A stretch of 64,000 nt of DNA from Aneurinibacillus uraniidurans (GCF_028471905.1 NZ_CP116902.1:2454501-2518500), one strand, 5' to 3'. Numbered from the stretch's first letter, positions 8,334 to 18,019 are shown. Numbers and translations are program-made. Notes: a model not told the origin generated them from the sequence alone.

Positions 8334-9017
8334 TTATTGCCCATTTTTTTCCTCATAAAGATCACAAAGTACCCGATTAATCGTGTCTAATGGAAATCCC
8401 TTACGCTGTAGAAAAGCACCTGTTTTACTCCTCATCTCAGCATGCGACACAAACGTTCGGCGAGCGTTTTTCTTCTGAGCACATATAAGGCAGGCCTCAT
8501 ATTCCTCATCACGATCAAGCTCATTCAACGCTTCAGTGATCAGACGCTTGTCTATTCCTTTATGGTGCAATTCCTGCTGAAGCAAATGACGTCCACGCGG
8601 TTTCAAGCGCATTCGCTCTTCAATCCACTGTTTGGCATATAATCTGTCATCAAGATACTTCCGCTCGACAAAGCGTGCTACGATCTCCACGGCAACTTCA
8701 TCCGAAAAGCCTTTACCAAGCAAATATCCCCTCAGCTCTTCCATCGTCCGGGGCCTATGTCCAATATAGCGCAGCGCATACTGTTCAGCACGACTGCGTT
8801 CCTCTGCTTCAAGCAATTCCCGCATATCCGCTTCATTAAGCTCTGCTCCTTTTGTCAGCCGATATTTAATCAGCACATCTTCGTGGAGCGCAAAGGCATA
8901 CTCTTCATTGATATACACATTGATGCGCTGCTTATTTCGCTTCTGTCGCTCAAGTCGTGTAATACGACCCGGGCTGTGCTGCACCCTTTCTTGCTCTGGA
9001 TGCTCTTGTTCCTCCAT
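8334..9017 (-). CDS. recX: RecA regulator RecX
   Basis: The 227-residue protein has the three-helix repeats of RecX (ALRYIGHRPRTMEELRGYL; AVEIVARFVERKYLDDRLYA; QWIEERMRLKPRGRHLLQQEL). It modulates RecA filament growth. Of two in-frame ATGs, the one at 9017 has AAAGGAGG at good spacing, whereas the ATG at 9026 touches the site. It lies just downstream of recA, separated only by the recA terminator, so it is probably expressed by read-through. Confidence 0.9.
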   Translation of the reverse strand: MEEQEHPEQERVQHSPGRITRLERQKRNKQRINVYINEEYAFALHEDVLIKYRLTKGAELNEADMRELLEAEERSRAEQYALRYIGHRPRTMEELRGYLLGKGFSDEVAVEIVARFVERKYLDDRLYAKQWIEERMRLKPRGRHLLQQELHHKGIDKRLITEALNELDRDEEYEACLICAQKKNARRTFVSHAEMRSKTGAFLQRKGFPLDTINRVLCDLYEEKNGQ

Positions 9018-9050
9018 ACTTTTCATCCTCCTTTACTCTCCTATTCAAAC

Positions 9051-9080
9051 AAAAAGCTGCCCGATTACCAGGCAGCTTTT
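9051..9080 (-). terminator. Terminator between recA and recX
   Basis: Minus-strand stem AAAAGCTGCC / GGCAGCTTTTT with an 8-10 base loop and T tail, located between the recA stop and the recX start. It would reduce, not abolish, recX expression from the recA promoter. Confidence 0.75.
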
Positions 9081-9093
9081 CTGCATACAGCTT

Positions 9094-10149
9094 TTATTCA
9101 AGATCAAGCGAAAACTCTTCATTTTCACGATCTTGATCTGCAGGAGGCACAACTACCTCCTGATCCAGTGCGTAATGCTCGCGAATCTTTATCTCGATGG
9201 AATGCGCAATGTCTGGATTGTCTTTTAAAAACTGCTTTGAGTTCTCACGTCCTTGTCCGAGACGTTCTTCATTATACGAATACCAGGCCCCGCTCTTATT
9301 CACAATATCCAGTTCGGTGCCAATATCAAGCAGACTGCCTTCACGAGAGATTCCCTCACCGTACATAATGTCTACTTCGCTAATTTTAAACGGCGGTGCT
9401 ACTTTATTTTTGACAACCTTAATCTTCGTCCGGTTACCAACCATGTCATTTCCCTGCTTTAATGTCTCTACACGGCGCACATCGAGGCGCACACTCGAAT
9501 AGAATTTCAGGGCACGTCCACCTGGTGTGGTCTCCGGGTTACCAAACATCACGCCAACTTTTTCACGAAGCTGGTTGATAAAGATTGCAATCGTCTTCGA
9601 CTTATTAATCGCACCGGCAAGTTTACGCAGCGCCTGTGACATCAGACGCGCCTGTAAGCCAACGTGTGAATCTCCCATCTCGCCTTCGATTTCGGCTTTT
9701 GGAACAAGCGCAGCTACCGAGTCGACTACAATAATATCGACTGCACCAGAGCGAACGAGTGCTTCCGCAATCTCAAGCGCCTGCTCCCCTGTATCTGGCT
9801 GGGACAAAAGAAGTTCATCGATGTTAACACCGAGCTTACTTGCATATATCGGATCCAGCGCATGTTCTGCATCAATAAACGCAGCTGTGCCGCCCGTTTT
9901 CTGTACTTCTGCGATTGCATGCAACGCTACTGTCGTCTTACCGGATGATTCCGGACCATAAATCTCAATAATACGACCGCGCGGATACCCACCAATCCCT
10001 AATGCAATATCAAGAGCGATAGAGCCACTCGATACAACTGATACTTGATGGCTTGCAGCGACCTCTCCTAATTTCATAACAGAACCTTTACCAAATTGTT
10101 TCTCGATCTGGCGAAGTGCCTGATCAAGTGCTGCCTTGCGATCGGACAA
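9094..10149 (-). CDS. recA: Recombinase RecA
   Basis: RecA catalyses homologous strand exchange and stimulates LexA self-cleavage. Walker A is GPESSGKT (residues 65-72), [19 protein letters not shown] is the Walker B/L1 region and the L2 loop contains [21 protein letters not shown] start the gene at TTG 10149 ([14 protein letters not shown]), which has GAAGGAG upstream and matches the usual N-terminus. The ATG at 10194 would add an atypical acidic extension. The result is 351 residues. A LexA-type box and a sigma-A promoter lie upstream. Confidence 0.96.
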   Translation of the reverse strand: MSDRKAALDQALRQIEKQFGKGSVMKLGEVAASHQVSVVSSGSIALDIALGIGGYPRGRIIEIYGPESSGKTTVALHAIAEVQKTGGTAAFIDAEHALDPIYASKLGVNIDELLLSQPDTGEQALEIAEALVRSGAVDIIVVDSVAALVPKAEIEGEMGDSHVGLQARLMSQALRKLAGAINKSKTIAIFINQLREKVGVMFGNPETTPGGRALKFYSSVRLDVRRVETLKQGNDMVGNRTKIKVVKNKVAPPFKISEVDIMYGEGISREGSLLDIGTELDIVNKSGAWYSYNEERLGQGRENSKQFLKDNPDIAHSIEIKIREHYALDQEVVVPPADQDRENEEFSLDLE

Positions 10150-10209
10150 AGCAATCGCTCCTTCCTCTATATCAATATCATAATAAATGAACAAACTTAA
10201 TGTACTTTT

Positions 10210-10238
10210 ATTTTACCTCTTTTCTACCTAGTTGCCAA
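10210..10238 (-). promoter_or_regulatory. Sigma-A promoter of recA
   Basis: On the minus strand TTGGCA (10238-10233) and TAAAAT (10215-10210) are separated by exactly 17 bp, about 60 bp before the recA TTG start. Confidence 0.7.
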
Positions 10239-10248
10239 GCTTTTTTTA

Positions 10249-10262
10249 CGAACGTTCATTCG
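10249..10262 (-). promoter_or_regulatory. LexA (DinR) box of recA
   Basis: CGAATGAACGTTCG on the minus strand matches the Bacillus SOS consensus CGAACRNRYGTTYC apart from one central-flank position (T for C) and the last base. It lies 11 bp upstream of the recA -35 box and is consistent with damage-inducible recA. Confidence 0.65.
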
Positions 10263-10297
10263 CTTATTATCATTTATTTGAATTTTTTACCATATAA

Positions 10298-10350
10298 TTG
10301 TTAACCTTATTTATTTTTTGGTTGACAAAAGAGTTGCTGATTTTTATGCT
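10298..10350 (+). promoter_or_regulatory. BirA operator and sigma-A promoter of bioY-bioD-bioA
   Basis: The operator half-sites TTGTTAACC (10298-10306) and GGTTGACAA (10320-10328) are separated by 13 bp, the spacing of the Bacillus BirA box. The right half-site overlaps the -35 box TTGACA (10322-10327), followed after 17 bp by TATGCT (10345-10350). Biotinyl-AMP-bound BirA would block RNA polymerase here. birA lies at 50435 in the same window. Confidence 0.85.
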
Positions 10351-10384
10351 AAAAAAGAATTTATTTGTAAAGGAGGTCATTAAC

Positions 10385-10972
10385 TTGACTACTCGTTCGA
10401 CACTTTCGGCTACCGGAATGGTATTAGCTGCGATGTTTGCTGCCCTTACAGCTGTTGGGGCTTTCATCAAAATCCCCGTACCGGTCGTCCCATTTACACT
10501 TCAAGTTCTATTTGTCTATTTCGCAGGCTCTTTACTCGGCAGCCGGCTTGGATTTATCAGCCAGCTGGTATATGTAGCGATTGGTCTCGCAGGCGTTCCT
10601 GTATTCACAGAAGGTGGGGGCATTGCCTACATACTCAAACCTACGTTTGGCTATCTCATTGGATTTATCGGTGCCGCCTATATTATCGGGCGCATGATTG
10701 AAACAAAACCCGCACCGCGTCTGCGCGATTTTATACTGGCTCATTTTGCCGGACTTGCCTTCGTCTATCTAGCCGGTACTTCCTACCTGTATATAGCAAT
10801 GAATTTTATCTCTAACACGCCCTTTACTCTCTGGCAAACATTTTTGTACGGGTTCGTGTTAGCTGTTCCAGGAGACATCATCCTCTGCCTGATTGCTTCG
10901 GTTATCGCTGCCCGTGTCTATCGCCAGCTCGCCCCATTTCGGGCGCGAATGAAAGGAACGATTCAAGCATGA
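10385..10972 (+). CDS. bioY: Biotin transporter BioY
   Basis: The 195-residue integral membrane S-component imports biotin, alone or with an ECF energising module. About six transmembrane segments are visible, along with the family signature around VPVVPFTLQVLFVYFAG and the glycine-rich ALAGVPVF-type loop (GLAGVPVFTEGGGIAYILKP). The start is TTG at 10385, 8 bp after AAAGGAGG; the earlier in-frame ATG at 10298 falls inside the BirA operator and cannot be right. It overlaps bioD by 4 bp. This is the first gene of a BirA-controlled operon. Confidence 0.92.
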   Translation: MTTRSTLSATGMVLAAMFAALTAVGAFIKIPVPVVPFTLQVLFVYFAGSLLGSRLGFISQLVYVAIGLAGVPVFTEGGGIAYILKPTFGYLIGFIGAAYIIGRMIETKPAPRLRDFILAHFAGLAFVYLAGTSYLYIAMNFISNTPFTLWQTFLYGFVLAVPGDIILCLIASVIAARVYRQLAPFRARMKGTIQA

Positions 10973-11700
10973 GTACATATAGTTTATTCATTACCGGAAC
11001 AGATACCGGCGTCGGCAAAACACTCGCCACTGCCTGTCTGACTGCTTTACTGAATGAATCAGGAGTCAATACGATCCCGTATAAGCCCGTACAGAGCGGG
11101 GGAATTGCAACAGCGGCTGGCTTACTTGCAGAGGATGTTTTGTTTTACCAGGATGTTTGTAGCCTGCCATACACCCAATCACAACTGTGCAGCTATTGCC
11201 TCGAACCTGCTTTCTCTCCTCATCTAGCAGCACGAGAAACAGGCGTACATATCGAGCCTGCTCACATACACACACAATTCCATCAACTCGCCCGCTCACA
11301 TGATGTTGTGCTCGTTGAAGGAGCTGGTGGGCTCGCTGTGCCCGTTGCAGAGACCGACAGTGGATTGTATATGACGACCGATCTCATTCGCGAGCTGCAC
11401 CTTCCGCTTCTGCTGGTCACGCATGCAGGACTTGGCACGATTAACCACACGGTGCTGACCGTTGAATATGCCCGCTCTTATGGACTTACAGTTATCGGAC
11501 TTCTGGTCAATCAAATGCCTGCAGTGCCGACGATTATGCAGCAGGATAACATACGAATGATCGAAAAACTAACCGGCGTCCCCGTACTCGGGACCATACC
11601 TGAATTGACAGATGCGAGCCCATCAGGTGTTCGCCAGGCGTTACCGGATCTCACACAACATATTCAACTTGAAACGATTCTTCAAAAAATAAAAGCGTAG
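10969..11700 (+). CDS. bioD: ATP-dependent dethiobiotin synthetase
   Basis: The 243-residue enzyme closes the ureido ring of dethiobiotin from 7,8-diaminopelargonate, CO2 and ATP. The P-loop is GTDTGVGKT (residues 10-18). The substrate-lysine region PYKPVQSG and the VEGAGGLAVPV motif are both typical. The ATG overlaps the bioY stop (ATGA), showing coupling. It precedes bioA by 13 bp. bioF and bioB, needed for the remaining steps, are not in this window. Confidence 0.95.
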   Translation: MSTYSLFITGTDTGVGKTLATACLTALLNESGVNTIPYKPVQSGGIATAAGLLAEDVLFYQDVCSLPYTQSQLCSYCLEPAFSPHLAARETGVHIEPAHIHTQFHQLARSHDVVLVEGAGGLAVPVAETDSGLYMTTDLIRELHLPLLLVTHAGLGTINHTVLTVEYARSYGLTVIGLLVNQMPAVPTIMQQDNIRMIEKLTGVPVLGTIPELTDASPSGVRQALPDLTQHIQLETILQKIKA

Positions 11701-11713
11701 GGAGGAACGGACA

Positions 11714-13093
11714 ATGACATATACATGTACTGAATTAGAAGCATGGGACAAGGACTATGTCTGGCATCCTTTTACCCAAATGAAAACATACAAACAGGAA
11801 CGCCCGCTCATTATTGAGCATGGCAATGGCAGCTATTTGTATGACGTAGAAGGAAAACGCTATTTAGACGGGTATTCATCGCTCTGGGTAAATGTTCACG
11901 GTCACAATCATCCCGAGCTGAATCAAGCTCTCGCGGATCAGGCCCAACAGATCTCTCATTCTACCTTACTTGGAGCCGCAAATGTCCCCTCGATTTTACT
12001 CGCTAAGAAGCTGGTGGAGCTAACACCGGATGGACTTACTAAAGTGTTTTATTCCGATTCTGGCTCGACTTCAGTCGAAATTGCCTTGAAAATGGCCTAC
12101 CAGTATTGGAAGCTAAAGGATGCTGAACGGTATGCGAACAAAAATAAGTTTATTTCCTTACGTGAAGCCTATCATGGGGATACAATCGGTTCAGTTAGCG
12201 TAGGGGGAATGGACACCTTTCACAAGATTTTTAAACCTTTGTTATTTGAGCGCATCGAGATGCCCGCTCCCTACACATATCGCATGACAGAAGACAATGA
12301 CCCAGAGGCATGTAAGGTTCATTGTTTAACCGAACTCGAAGCAATCTTACGCGAGCATCATGAAGAAGTCGCCGGGCTGATTATCGAGCCGCTTGTACAG
12401 GGGGCGGCGGGTATGCTGACAGCTCCAGATGGTTTTTTACATGGTGTACGCGAGCTTTGCACTCGCTATAATGTGCTGATGATTGCAGATGAAGTAGCCG
12501 TTGGTTTCGGACGTACCGGCACATTGTTTGCCTGTGAGCAGGAAAATGTCCAGCCGGATTTAATGTGTGTAGCCAAAGGATTAACAGCTGGCTACCTGCC
12601 GCTTGCCGCCACGCTTACAACCGATGACGTATACAATGCATTTCTTGGGGAACCGCACGAACTAAAAACATTTTTCCATGGTCATACGTATACGGGCAAT
12701 CAACTCGCCTGTGCTGTAGCCTTAAAAAACATCGAGCTTCTAGAACGTGACGATCTAATCAAGACGCTGCACGAAAAAATCAGCTTTCTCACGCAGCGTC
12801 TTGCAGCTTTTCGTGATCTCCCTCATGTTGGGGATGTGCGACAGCGCGGCATGATGATTGGCATCGAGCTCGTGCGTGACCGCGTGACAAAAGAAGTGTT
12901 CCCTTCGTCTCTCGCAGTCGAACACCGTGTTATTCTTCATGCCCGCCAAAATGGCGCCATCATTCGTCCACTCGGTCCTGTCATCGTACTCATGCCTGTA
13001 CTGGCCATGAGCATCAAGGAGTTGGATGAACTACTCATAATTACGTATGAAGCAATTAAAACCGTAACAATTGAAGTAGAGCAAACAATATAA
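11714..13093 (+). CDS. bioA: Adenosylmethionine/lysine-8-amino-7-oxononanoate aminotransferase
   Basis: The 459-residue PLP enzyme makes 7,8-diaminopelargonate. Motifs include WHPFTQM at the N-terminus, FYSDSGSTSVEIALKMA, DEVAVGFGRTGTLFACE and the PLP lysine in VAKGLTAGYLPLAA. The amino donor (SAM, or lysine as in B. subtilis) cannot be read safely. GGGAGGAACG precedes the ATG. It is the last gene of bioY-bioD-bioA and ends in a shared bidirectional terminator. Confidence 0.95.
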   Translation: MTYTCTELEAWDKDYVWHPFTQMKTYKQERPLIIEHGNGSYLYDVEGKRYLDGYSSLWVNVHGHNHPELNQALADQAQQISHSTLLGAANVPSILLAKKLVELTPDGLTKVFYSDSGSTSVEIALKMAYQYWKLKDAERYANKNKFISLREAYHGDTIGSVSVGGMDTFHKIFKPLLFERIEMPAPYTYRMTEDNDPEACKVHCLTELEAILREHHEEVAGLIIEPLVQGAAGMLTAPDGFLHGVRELCTRYNVLMIADEVAVGFGRTGTLFACEQENVQPDLMCVAKGLTAGYLPLAATLTTDDVYNAFLGEPHELKTFFHGHTYTGNQLACAVALKNIELLERDDLIKTLHEKISFLTQRLAAFRDLPHVGDVRQRGMMIGIELVRDRVTKEVFPSSLAVEHRVILHARQNGAIIRPLGPVIVLMPVLAMSIKELDELLIITYEAIKTVTIEVEQTI

Positions 13094-13101
13094 GACCATA
13101 C

Positions 13102-13134
13102 AAAAAGGAAGCTGCTCATCCAGCTTCCTTTTTT
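13102..13134. terminator. Bidirectional terminator between bioA and the DEAD-box helicase
   Basis: AAAAAGGAAGCTG / CAGCTTCCTTTTTT with a 6-base loop serves both converging transcripts. Confidence 0.88.
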
Positions 13135-13145
13135 ACATGATCGAT

Positions 13146-14738
13146 TTAGTCTCGTTTATTTCGCTTTGTGCGTGGCTTTGCCGGTTCGATGTTGACACGT
13201 TTCCCTCGCAGACGAGAATGACGCAGGGCTTCATAGATAAATGGTGCAATCTCTTGTGCTACTTCAAAGAACGTGAAGTTCTCAAACACATCAATGCGAC
13301 CGACTGCCTTCGTAGAAGCGCCGACAAGGTCAGCAATTTCCTTACTCAACTCTCCCGGATTAATGTCCGCTGTTCGACCAAGATTAAGGAAGAAACGGAC
13401 CATTCCTTTCGAGGCCCCTGTATCGCCAAAATCATACGCTTCTTCTTCTGCAGATGATACAGATGAAGAGAATGCGAGTGACAGCGCAGCAACCGCGATT
13501 TTCTCAGGTGGATACTCCGCTTGCAGTTGCTTAACAACGTCAGCATACGGCGTTACGTCCGCATCACCTTCCATAAGTGCAATGAGCTGCTCTTTCCAAA
13601 TGGACTGCTGCCGCTCCATGACTTCTTCGAAAGACGGAACATTACGCGACTGCAAAGTTGTTTTTGATACCTTCTCAATCGTGCGCAGCTGTTTCATCTC
13701 ACGCGGCGTAACAAGCGTCATTGCAATCCCATGGCGACCGGCACGACCTGTACGGCCAATGCGGTGGACGTAACTTTCCGGGTCCTGTGGGATATCATAG
13801 TTTACCACATGAGAGACGTTGCCTACATCAATCCCACGCGCCGCTACATCGGTTGCGATTAGCAGCTCAATGGTTGAATCCCGGAACGACTGCATCACTT
13901 TATCACGTTGCGCCTGGCTTAAATCGCCGTGCAGGCCACTTGCCATGTAACCGCGCTCCTGAAGCGCTTCAGTCAGCTCATCCACGCCGCGCTTCGTACG
14001 ACAGAATATAATGCCAAGTCCAATCTCTTCACTATCAAGAATACGGCACAGACTCTCGAGCTTGCTTCGTTCAAACACTTTGTAATAAACTTGCTCAATG
14101 TTTGGCGCCGTTACTTCCTTACGCGTGATCGTCACGGTTTCTGGATTGCTCATATATTTACGCGACAGACGCAAAATCTCCTGCGGCATCGTAGCGGAGA
14201 ACAGAAGCGTCTGGCGCTCTGCTGATGTTTCCTTAATAATCGCTTCAATGTCTTCCTGAAAACCCATGTCAAGCATTTCATCAGCTTCGTCAAGCACTAG
14301 CATGCTTACTTGATCGAGTTTTAACGTTTTGCGGCGCAGATGGTCAAGCACCCGACCTGGTGTACCGATCACAACATGCACGCCCTGTTTTAGCGCACGA
14401 ATCTGATGCCCAATGGACTGACCACCGTAGATCGGGAGTGTGCGCACCCGCTTGTACTTTGCAATTTTACGCAACTCACCGGACACTTGAATAGCCAGCT
14501 CACGTGTCGGTGTGAGAACGATTGCCTGCACGACATTGCGATTTGTCATTTTTTCAATGAGCGGAAGGCCAAATGCAGCTGTCTTCCCCGTTCCGGTCTG
14601 AGCTTGTCCGATCAAATCGCCACCTTCAAGAATCTTTGGAATACATTGTTCCTGAATTGGTGATGGTTCTTCGAAACCCATATCATGAATGGCCTGCTGA
14701 ATCGTTTTGTGCAACGCAAAATCAGAAAAATGTGCCAT
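13146..14738 (-). CDS. DEAD-box ATP-dependent RNA helicase with DbpA-type RNA-binding domain
   Basis: This 530-residue helicase has a Q motif (F.. PSPIQEQCIP), Walker A AQTGTGKT (46-53), DEAD in VLDEADEMLDMG, SAT in LLFSATMP, and HRIGRTGR. After a linker, about residues 440-515 (MVRFFLNLGRTADINPGEL...) form a DbpA/CsdA-type RNA-binding domain, and the C-terminus is basic. The family unwinds RNA in ribosome assembly and cold adaptation. The ATG directly follows the cinA stop, suggesting co-transcription. In most Bacillales cinA is followed directly by recA, so this gene and the bio operon interrupt that order. Confidence 0.9.
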   Translation of the reverse strand: MAHFSDFALHKTIQQAIHDMGFEEPSPIQEQCIPKILEGGDLIGQAQTGTGKTAAFGLPLIEKMTNRNVVQAIVLTPTRELAIQVSGELRKIAKYKRVRTLPIYGGQSIGHQIRALKQGVHVVIGTPGRVLDHLRRKTLKLDQVSMLVLDEADEMLDMGFQEDIEAIIKETSAERQTLLFSATMPQEILRLSRKYMSNPETVTITRKEVTAPNIEQVYYKVFERSKLESLCRILDSEEIGLGIIFCRTKRGVDELTEALQERGYMASGLHGDLSQAQRDKVMQSFRDSTIELLIATDVAARGIDVGNVSHVVNYDIPQDPESYVHRIGRTGRAGRHGIAMTLVTPREMKQLRTIEKVSKTTLQSRNVPSFEEVMERQQSIWKEQLIALMEGDADVTPYADVVKQLQAEYPPEKIAVAALSLAFSSSVSSAEEEAYDFGDTGASKGMVRFFLNLGRTADINPGELSKEIADLVGASTKAVGRIDVFENFTFFEVAQEIAPFIYEALRHSRLRGKRVNIEPAKPRTKRNKRD

Positions 14739-15983
14739 TTAACAACCACCCTTTTTTATTCGCTCAAGCGTCGCAAACAAAGCATGTTTAGCCGCACGTA
14801 TTTGAATGCCCGCTCGTGTGCCAGACAGCTGTACGTTCATTACGCGTGTGCCATCTGCACTGCTTACACCAATGTATACGAGCCCGATCGGTTTATTTTC
14901 TCCCGCAACAGGTCCTGCTTCACCTGTAATAGAAACTCCATATGTACTGCCCAAACGTACGCGCACCTCATCTGCCATAATGCGAGCTGCTTCTGCACTA
15001 ACTGCACCTTCGGAAGCAAGCACCTCATTCGGTACGCCAAGCAAATCATGCTTCACTTGATTCGTATAACAGACGATACTCCCACGCAATGCAGCCGAGC
15101 TGCCCGGTACGGATGTGACCATCTGACTGACAAGTCCTCCGGTTACACTTTCAGCGAATGCTACCGTTTCTCCACGGTTTGCGGCAAGCTGTACAAGCAC
15201 AGACGCAAGCGAATCGCTATTATACCCATAAATATATGAGCCGACCCGCTTCTCAATCTGTTCTTCCACGTTCTCAATCATCCGAACTGCTTCTGCTACA
15301 TCTGCAGCCCGGGCTGTCAGGCGAATGGTTACTTCCGCATCTGCAGCAAGCGGCGCAATGGTCGGATTCGTCTGGCTGTCAATCAGATCCATCAATTCCT
15401 CTTCGAGAGCGGATTCCCCGATTCCAAAGAAGCGAAGTACCTTCGAATGAACGACGACATTCTCATTCATGCAGGAGAGAATATGCGGCAACCCATACTC
15501 GGTAAACATCGGATACAGCTCGCGCGGTGGTCCCGGCAGCATGATAATCAACTTGTTATCGTACTCAATTGCCATGCCTGGTGCCATACCGTGATCGTTT
15601 GGTAACACGTGGCTTCCTTCCACAACGAGCGCCTGCTTGCGATTGTTCTCTGTCATCGGAATGCCGCGTCGCTCAAAATACTTCTCAATTCGCGCCATAG
15701 CCCCCGCATCTTCTACCAGCGGGCGGCCAACAACACGCGCCACCGTTTCTTTCGTAAGATCATCTTTTGTTGGACCAAGTCCCCCGGAAAATAAAAGTAC
15801 ATCAGATCGTTCAAGCGCCTGCTCAATTACGCTGTACAGCCGCGCAGCATTATCGCCCACAACCGTATGATAATACATGCCAACGCCAACTTCCGCCAGC
15901 TTTTGCGATAAAAACTGGGCATTTGTATTGGCAATCTGTCCAAGCAAAAGCTCTGTCCCCACCGCGATAATTTCCGCTTTCAT
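14739..15983 (-). CDS. cinA: CinA: competence/damage-inducible protein
   Basis: The 414 residues comprise an N-terminal MoaB/MogA-like domain (MKAEIIAVGTELLLGQIANTNAQ; LFSGGLGPTKDDLTKE) and a C-terminal PncC-type NMN deamidase domain (AFAESVTGGLVSQMVTSVPGSSA; GVSITGEAGP). Family members combine ADP-ribose pyrophosphatase and nicotinamide-nucleotide amidase activities. GGGAGG precedes the ATG. It follows pgsA, as in other Bacillales. Confidence 0.94.
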   Translation of the reverse strand: MKAEIIAVGTELLLGQIANTNAQFLSQKLAEVGVGMYYHTVVGDNAARLYSVIEQALERSDVLLFSGGLGPTKDDLTKETVARVVGRPLVEDAGAMARIEKYFERRGIPMTENNRKQALVVEGSHVLPNDHGMAPGMAIEYDNKLIIMLPGPPRELYPMFTEYGLPHILSCMNENVVVHSKVLRFFGIGESALEEELMDLIDSQTNPTIAPLAADAEVTIRLTARAADVAEAVRMIENVEEQIEKRVGSYIYGYNSDSLASVLVQLAANRGETVAFAESVTGGLVSQMVTSVPGSSAALRGSIVCYTNQVKHDLLGVPNEVLASEGAVSAEAARIMADEVRVRLGSTYGVSITGEAGPVAGENKPIGLVYIGVSSADGTRVMNVQLSGTRAGIQIRAAKHALFATLERIKKGGC

Positions 15984-16023
15984 ATTGATGCAATCCTCCC
16001 AGAAGGCATCTCCAGCCTACACG

Positions 16024-16602
16024 CTACGCGAGCGGGATGACCTGTTTATTTTTTACAAAATATTCAACGCCGGATACAATCGTCATGATTACCGCCAGCC
16101 AGACCATAATGGTCGCAAACGGAATGTGCAAGGCTTCAAACGGGAAGTTCTGCAAGATCAACGAAGCTACGGCAATAATTTGGAACACCGTCTTCCACTT
16201 ACCAAGCTTACTAGCTGAAATGACGAGCCCTTCAGCCGCTGCCACAAGCCGCAAGCCCGTTACCGCAAACTCGCGGCTGATGATGACAACCGCCACCCAC
16301 GCATCAAGCCGCTGTAATTCAACAAGCGAGATCAACACAGCCGAGATGAGCAATTTATCTGCTAATGGGTCTAGGAACTTGCCGAGATTCGTCACCATCT
16401 TGCGAGAACGGGCAATGTAACCGTCAAGCCCATCTGTAATGGCTGCTACGATGAAAATGAGCGCGGCAATGAACTCGCTATATGAAATATACACGGTTCC
16501 TACTTTAATGCCACCTAAATGCTCAAACCGTACAAGCAAAAACAGCATAACGACCGGAACAAGAAAAATGCGTACGAGTGTAATCCGGTTTGCGAGGTTC
16601 AC
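16024..16602 (-). CDS. pgsA: CDP-diacylglycerol--glycerol-3-phosphate 3-phosphatidyltransferase
   Basis: The 192-residue membrane enzyme commits CDP-diacylglycerol to phosphatidylglycerol synthesis. The CDP-alcohol phosphotransferase motif DG-x2-AR-x8-G-x3-D-x3-D is complete: DGLDGYIARSRKMVTNLGKF followed by LDPLADKL. Several transmembrane helices are visible. The start is GTG at 16602 after GGGGGAGG, immediately after the rimO stop. Confidence 0.95.
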   Translation of the reverse strand: MNLANRITLVRIFLVPVVMLFLLVRFEHLGGIKVGTVYISYSEFIAALIFIVAAITDGLDGYIARSRKMVTNLGKFLDPLADKLLISAVLISLVELQRLDAWVAVVIISREFAVTGLRLVAAAEGLVISASKLGKWKTVFQIIAVASLILQNFPFEALHIPFATIMVWLAVIMTIVSGVEYFVKNKQVIPLA

Positions 16603-17940
16603 CTACACAACCTCCCCCGCCAGATCAAAATCGTACGAGTGCGTAATACGAACCGCAACGATCTGGCCGAGCTCACCTGTATAGCCCGTTACAAACACTT
16701 CTCCATCAATTTCACTTGCATCAAACTGGGAACGCCCCACATATACATCGTTCTTGCCATCGTAGCTTTCGATAAGCACCGGAACGGTTTTACCAACAAA
16801 ACGACCATTGCGCTCTGCCGCAATTTCACGTTGTACTTCCATCAGTTCATTCGCACGACGTTCGATTATGTCTGCTGGAACTTGATCTGGAAGCTTTGCT
16901 GCTGCCGTGCCTTCTTCCTGGGAGTACGTGAATACGCCTAAGCGATCGAACTGAATGTCATGCAAGAACGCTTTAAGATTCTCGAACTCTTCCTCGGTCT
17001 CGCCCGGAAAACCAACAATAATAGACGTACGAAGCGCCACATCTGGAACAGCTTTCCGAATTTTAGCGACCAATTCACGAATATCACGTTGACGCCCTGG
17101 ACGGAGCATACGTTTCAATACCGCATCTTCGCTATGCTGAAGCGGCATATCAATATACTTACAAACTTTCGGATTGGAAGCAAATTCTTCAATCAGCTCG
17201 TCCGTGAAATATCCCGGATAAGCGTAATGCAGACGAATCCATTCAATCCCTTCCACTTCTGATACTTCACGCAAGAGCTTGTGCAGCACGCGTTCACCAT
17301 ACAGGTCAAATCCATAGTTCGTAGAATCCTGGGCAATCAAGTTTACTTCTTTAATACCCTGTGCTGCCAATTCCTTCGCTTCTGCTACAATAGATTCAAT
17401 CGTGCGGCTGCGGAATGCGCCACGCAACTGCGGAATGATACAGAATGTGCATTTGTTGTCGCACCCTTCGGCAATTTTGAGATAAGCCGAATACGTACCA
17501 GCCTCAACTTTGCGACGGGCTGCATTTTCGTAAGAAAAGGCCGGGTTTCCGACAAATACCGGCTTCTTGCCTTCGAGAGACTCTTCAATAATACGTGTAA
17601 TTTTATCAAAATCGCCAGTGCCGACGATACCGTCGATTTCCGGCATTTCATTCATCAATACTTCTTTATAGCGCTGGGTTAAACACCCGGCTACAATGAG
17701 AGATTTAAGATTTCCACTTTCTTTCAGATCTGCTACATCGAGAATCGTATTGACAGATTCCTCTTTCGCGGCATCAATGAAGCCACATGTGTTAACGATG
17801 ACAACATCGGCTTCCTTGGGGTCCTCGACGAGAACATAGCCGCGCTCATCGATCAGCTGTGACATAATATCAGAGTCGACCAGGTTTTTTTCACACCCTA
17901 GGGTGATAATCGCGACTTTTTCTGCTGCTGTTTTTTCCAC
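16603..17940 (-). CDS. rimO: Ribosomal protein S12 methylthiotransferase
   Basis: This radical SAM enzyme adds a methylthio group to the conserved Asp of S12. The N-terminal Fe-S domain begins VAIITLGCEKN, the radical SAM motif is GCDNKCTFCIIP, and a C-terminal TRAM-like domain ends GQIVAVRITHSYDFDLAGEVV. I place the start at GTG 17940, with GGAGG 9 bp upstream. An ATG at 17976 would lie only about 7 bases after the predicted transcription start. The protein is then 445 residues. pgsA follows with no gap. Confidence 0.93.
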   Translation of the reverse strand: MEKTAAEKVAIITLGCEKNLVDSDIMSQLIDERGYVLVEDPKEADVVIVNTCGFIDAAKEESVNTILDVADLKESGNLKSLIVAGCLTQRYKEVLMNEMPEIDGIVGTGDFDKITRIIEESLEGKKPVFVGNPAFSYENAARRKVEAGTYSAYLKIAEGCDNKCTFCIIPQLRGAFRSRTIESIVAEAKELAAQGIKEVNLIAQDSTNYGFDLYGERVLHKLLREVSEVEGIEWIRLHYAYPGYFTDELIEEFASNPKVCKYIDMPLQHSEDAVLKRMLRPGRQRDIRELVAKIRKAVPDVALRTSIIVGFPGETEEEFENLKAFLHDIQFDRLGVFTYSQEEGTAAAKLPDQVPADIIERRANELMEVQREIAAERNGRFVGKTVPVLIESYDGKNDVYVGRSQFDASEIDGEVFVTGYTGELGQIVAVRITHSYDFDLAGEVV

Positions 17941-17989
17941 TGTGTATTTCCTCCGTCCACGGACAAACCTGTCCATTTTTCCACCTACA

Positions 17990-18019
17990 AGTATAATATA
18001 CCGATAAATCACATGTCAA
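17990..18019 (-). promoter_or_regulatory. Sigma-A promoter of rimO-pgsA-cinA
   Basis: Minus-strand TTGACA (18019-18014), 18 bp spacer, TATACT (17995-17990). Its position supports the GTG start of rimO at 17940. Confidence 0.65.
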
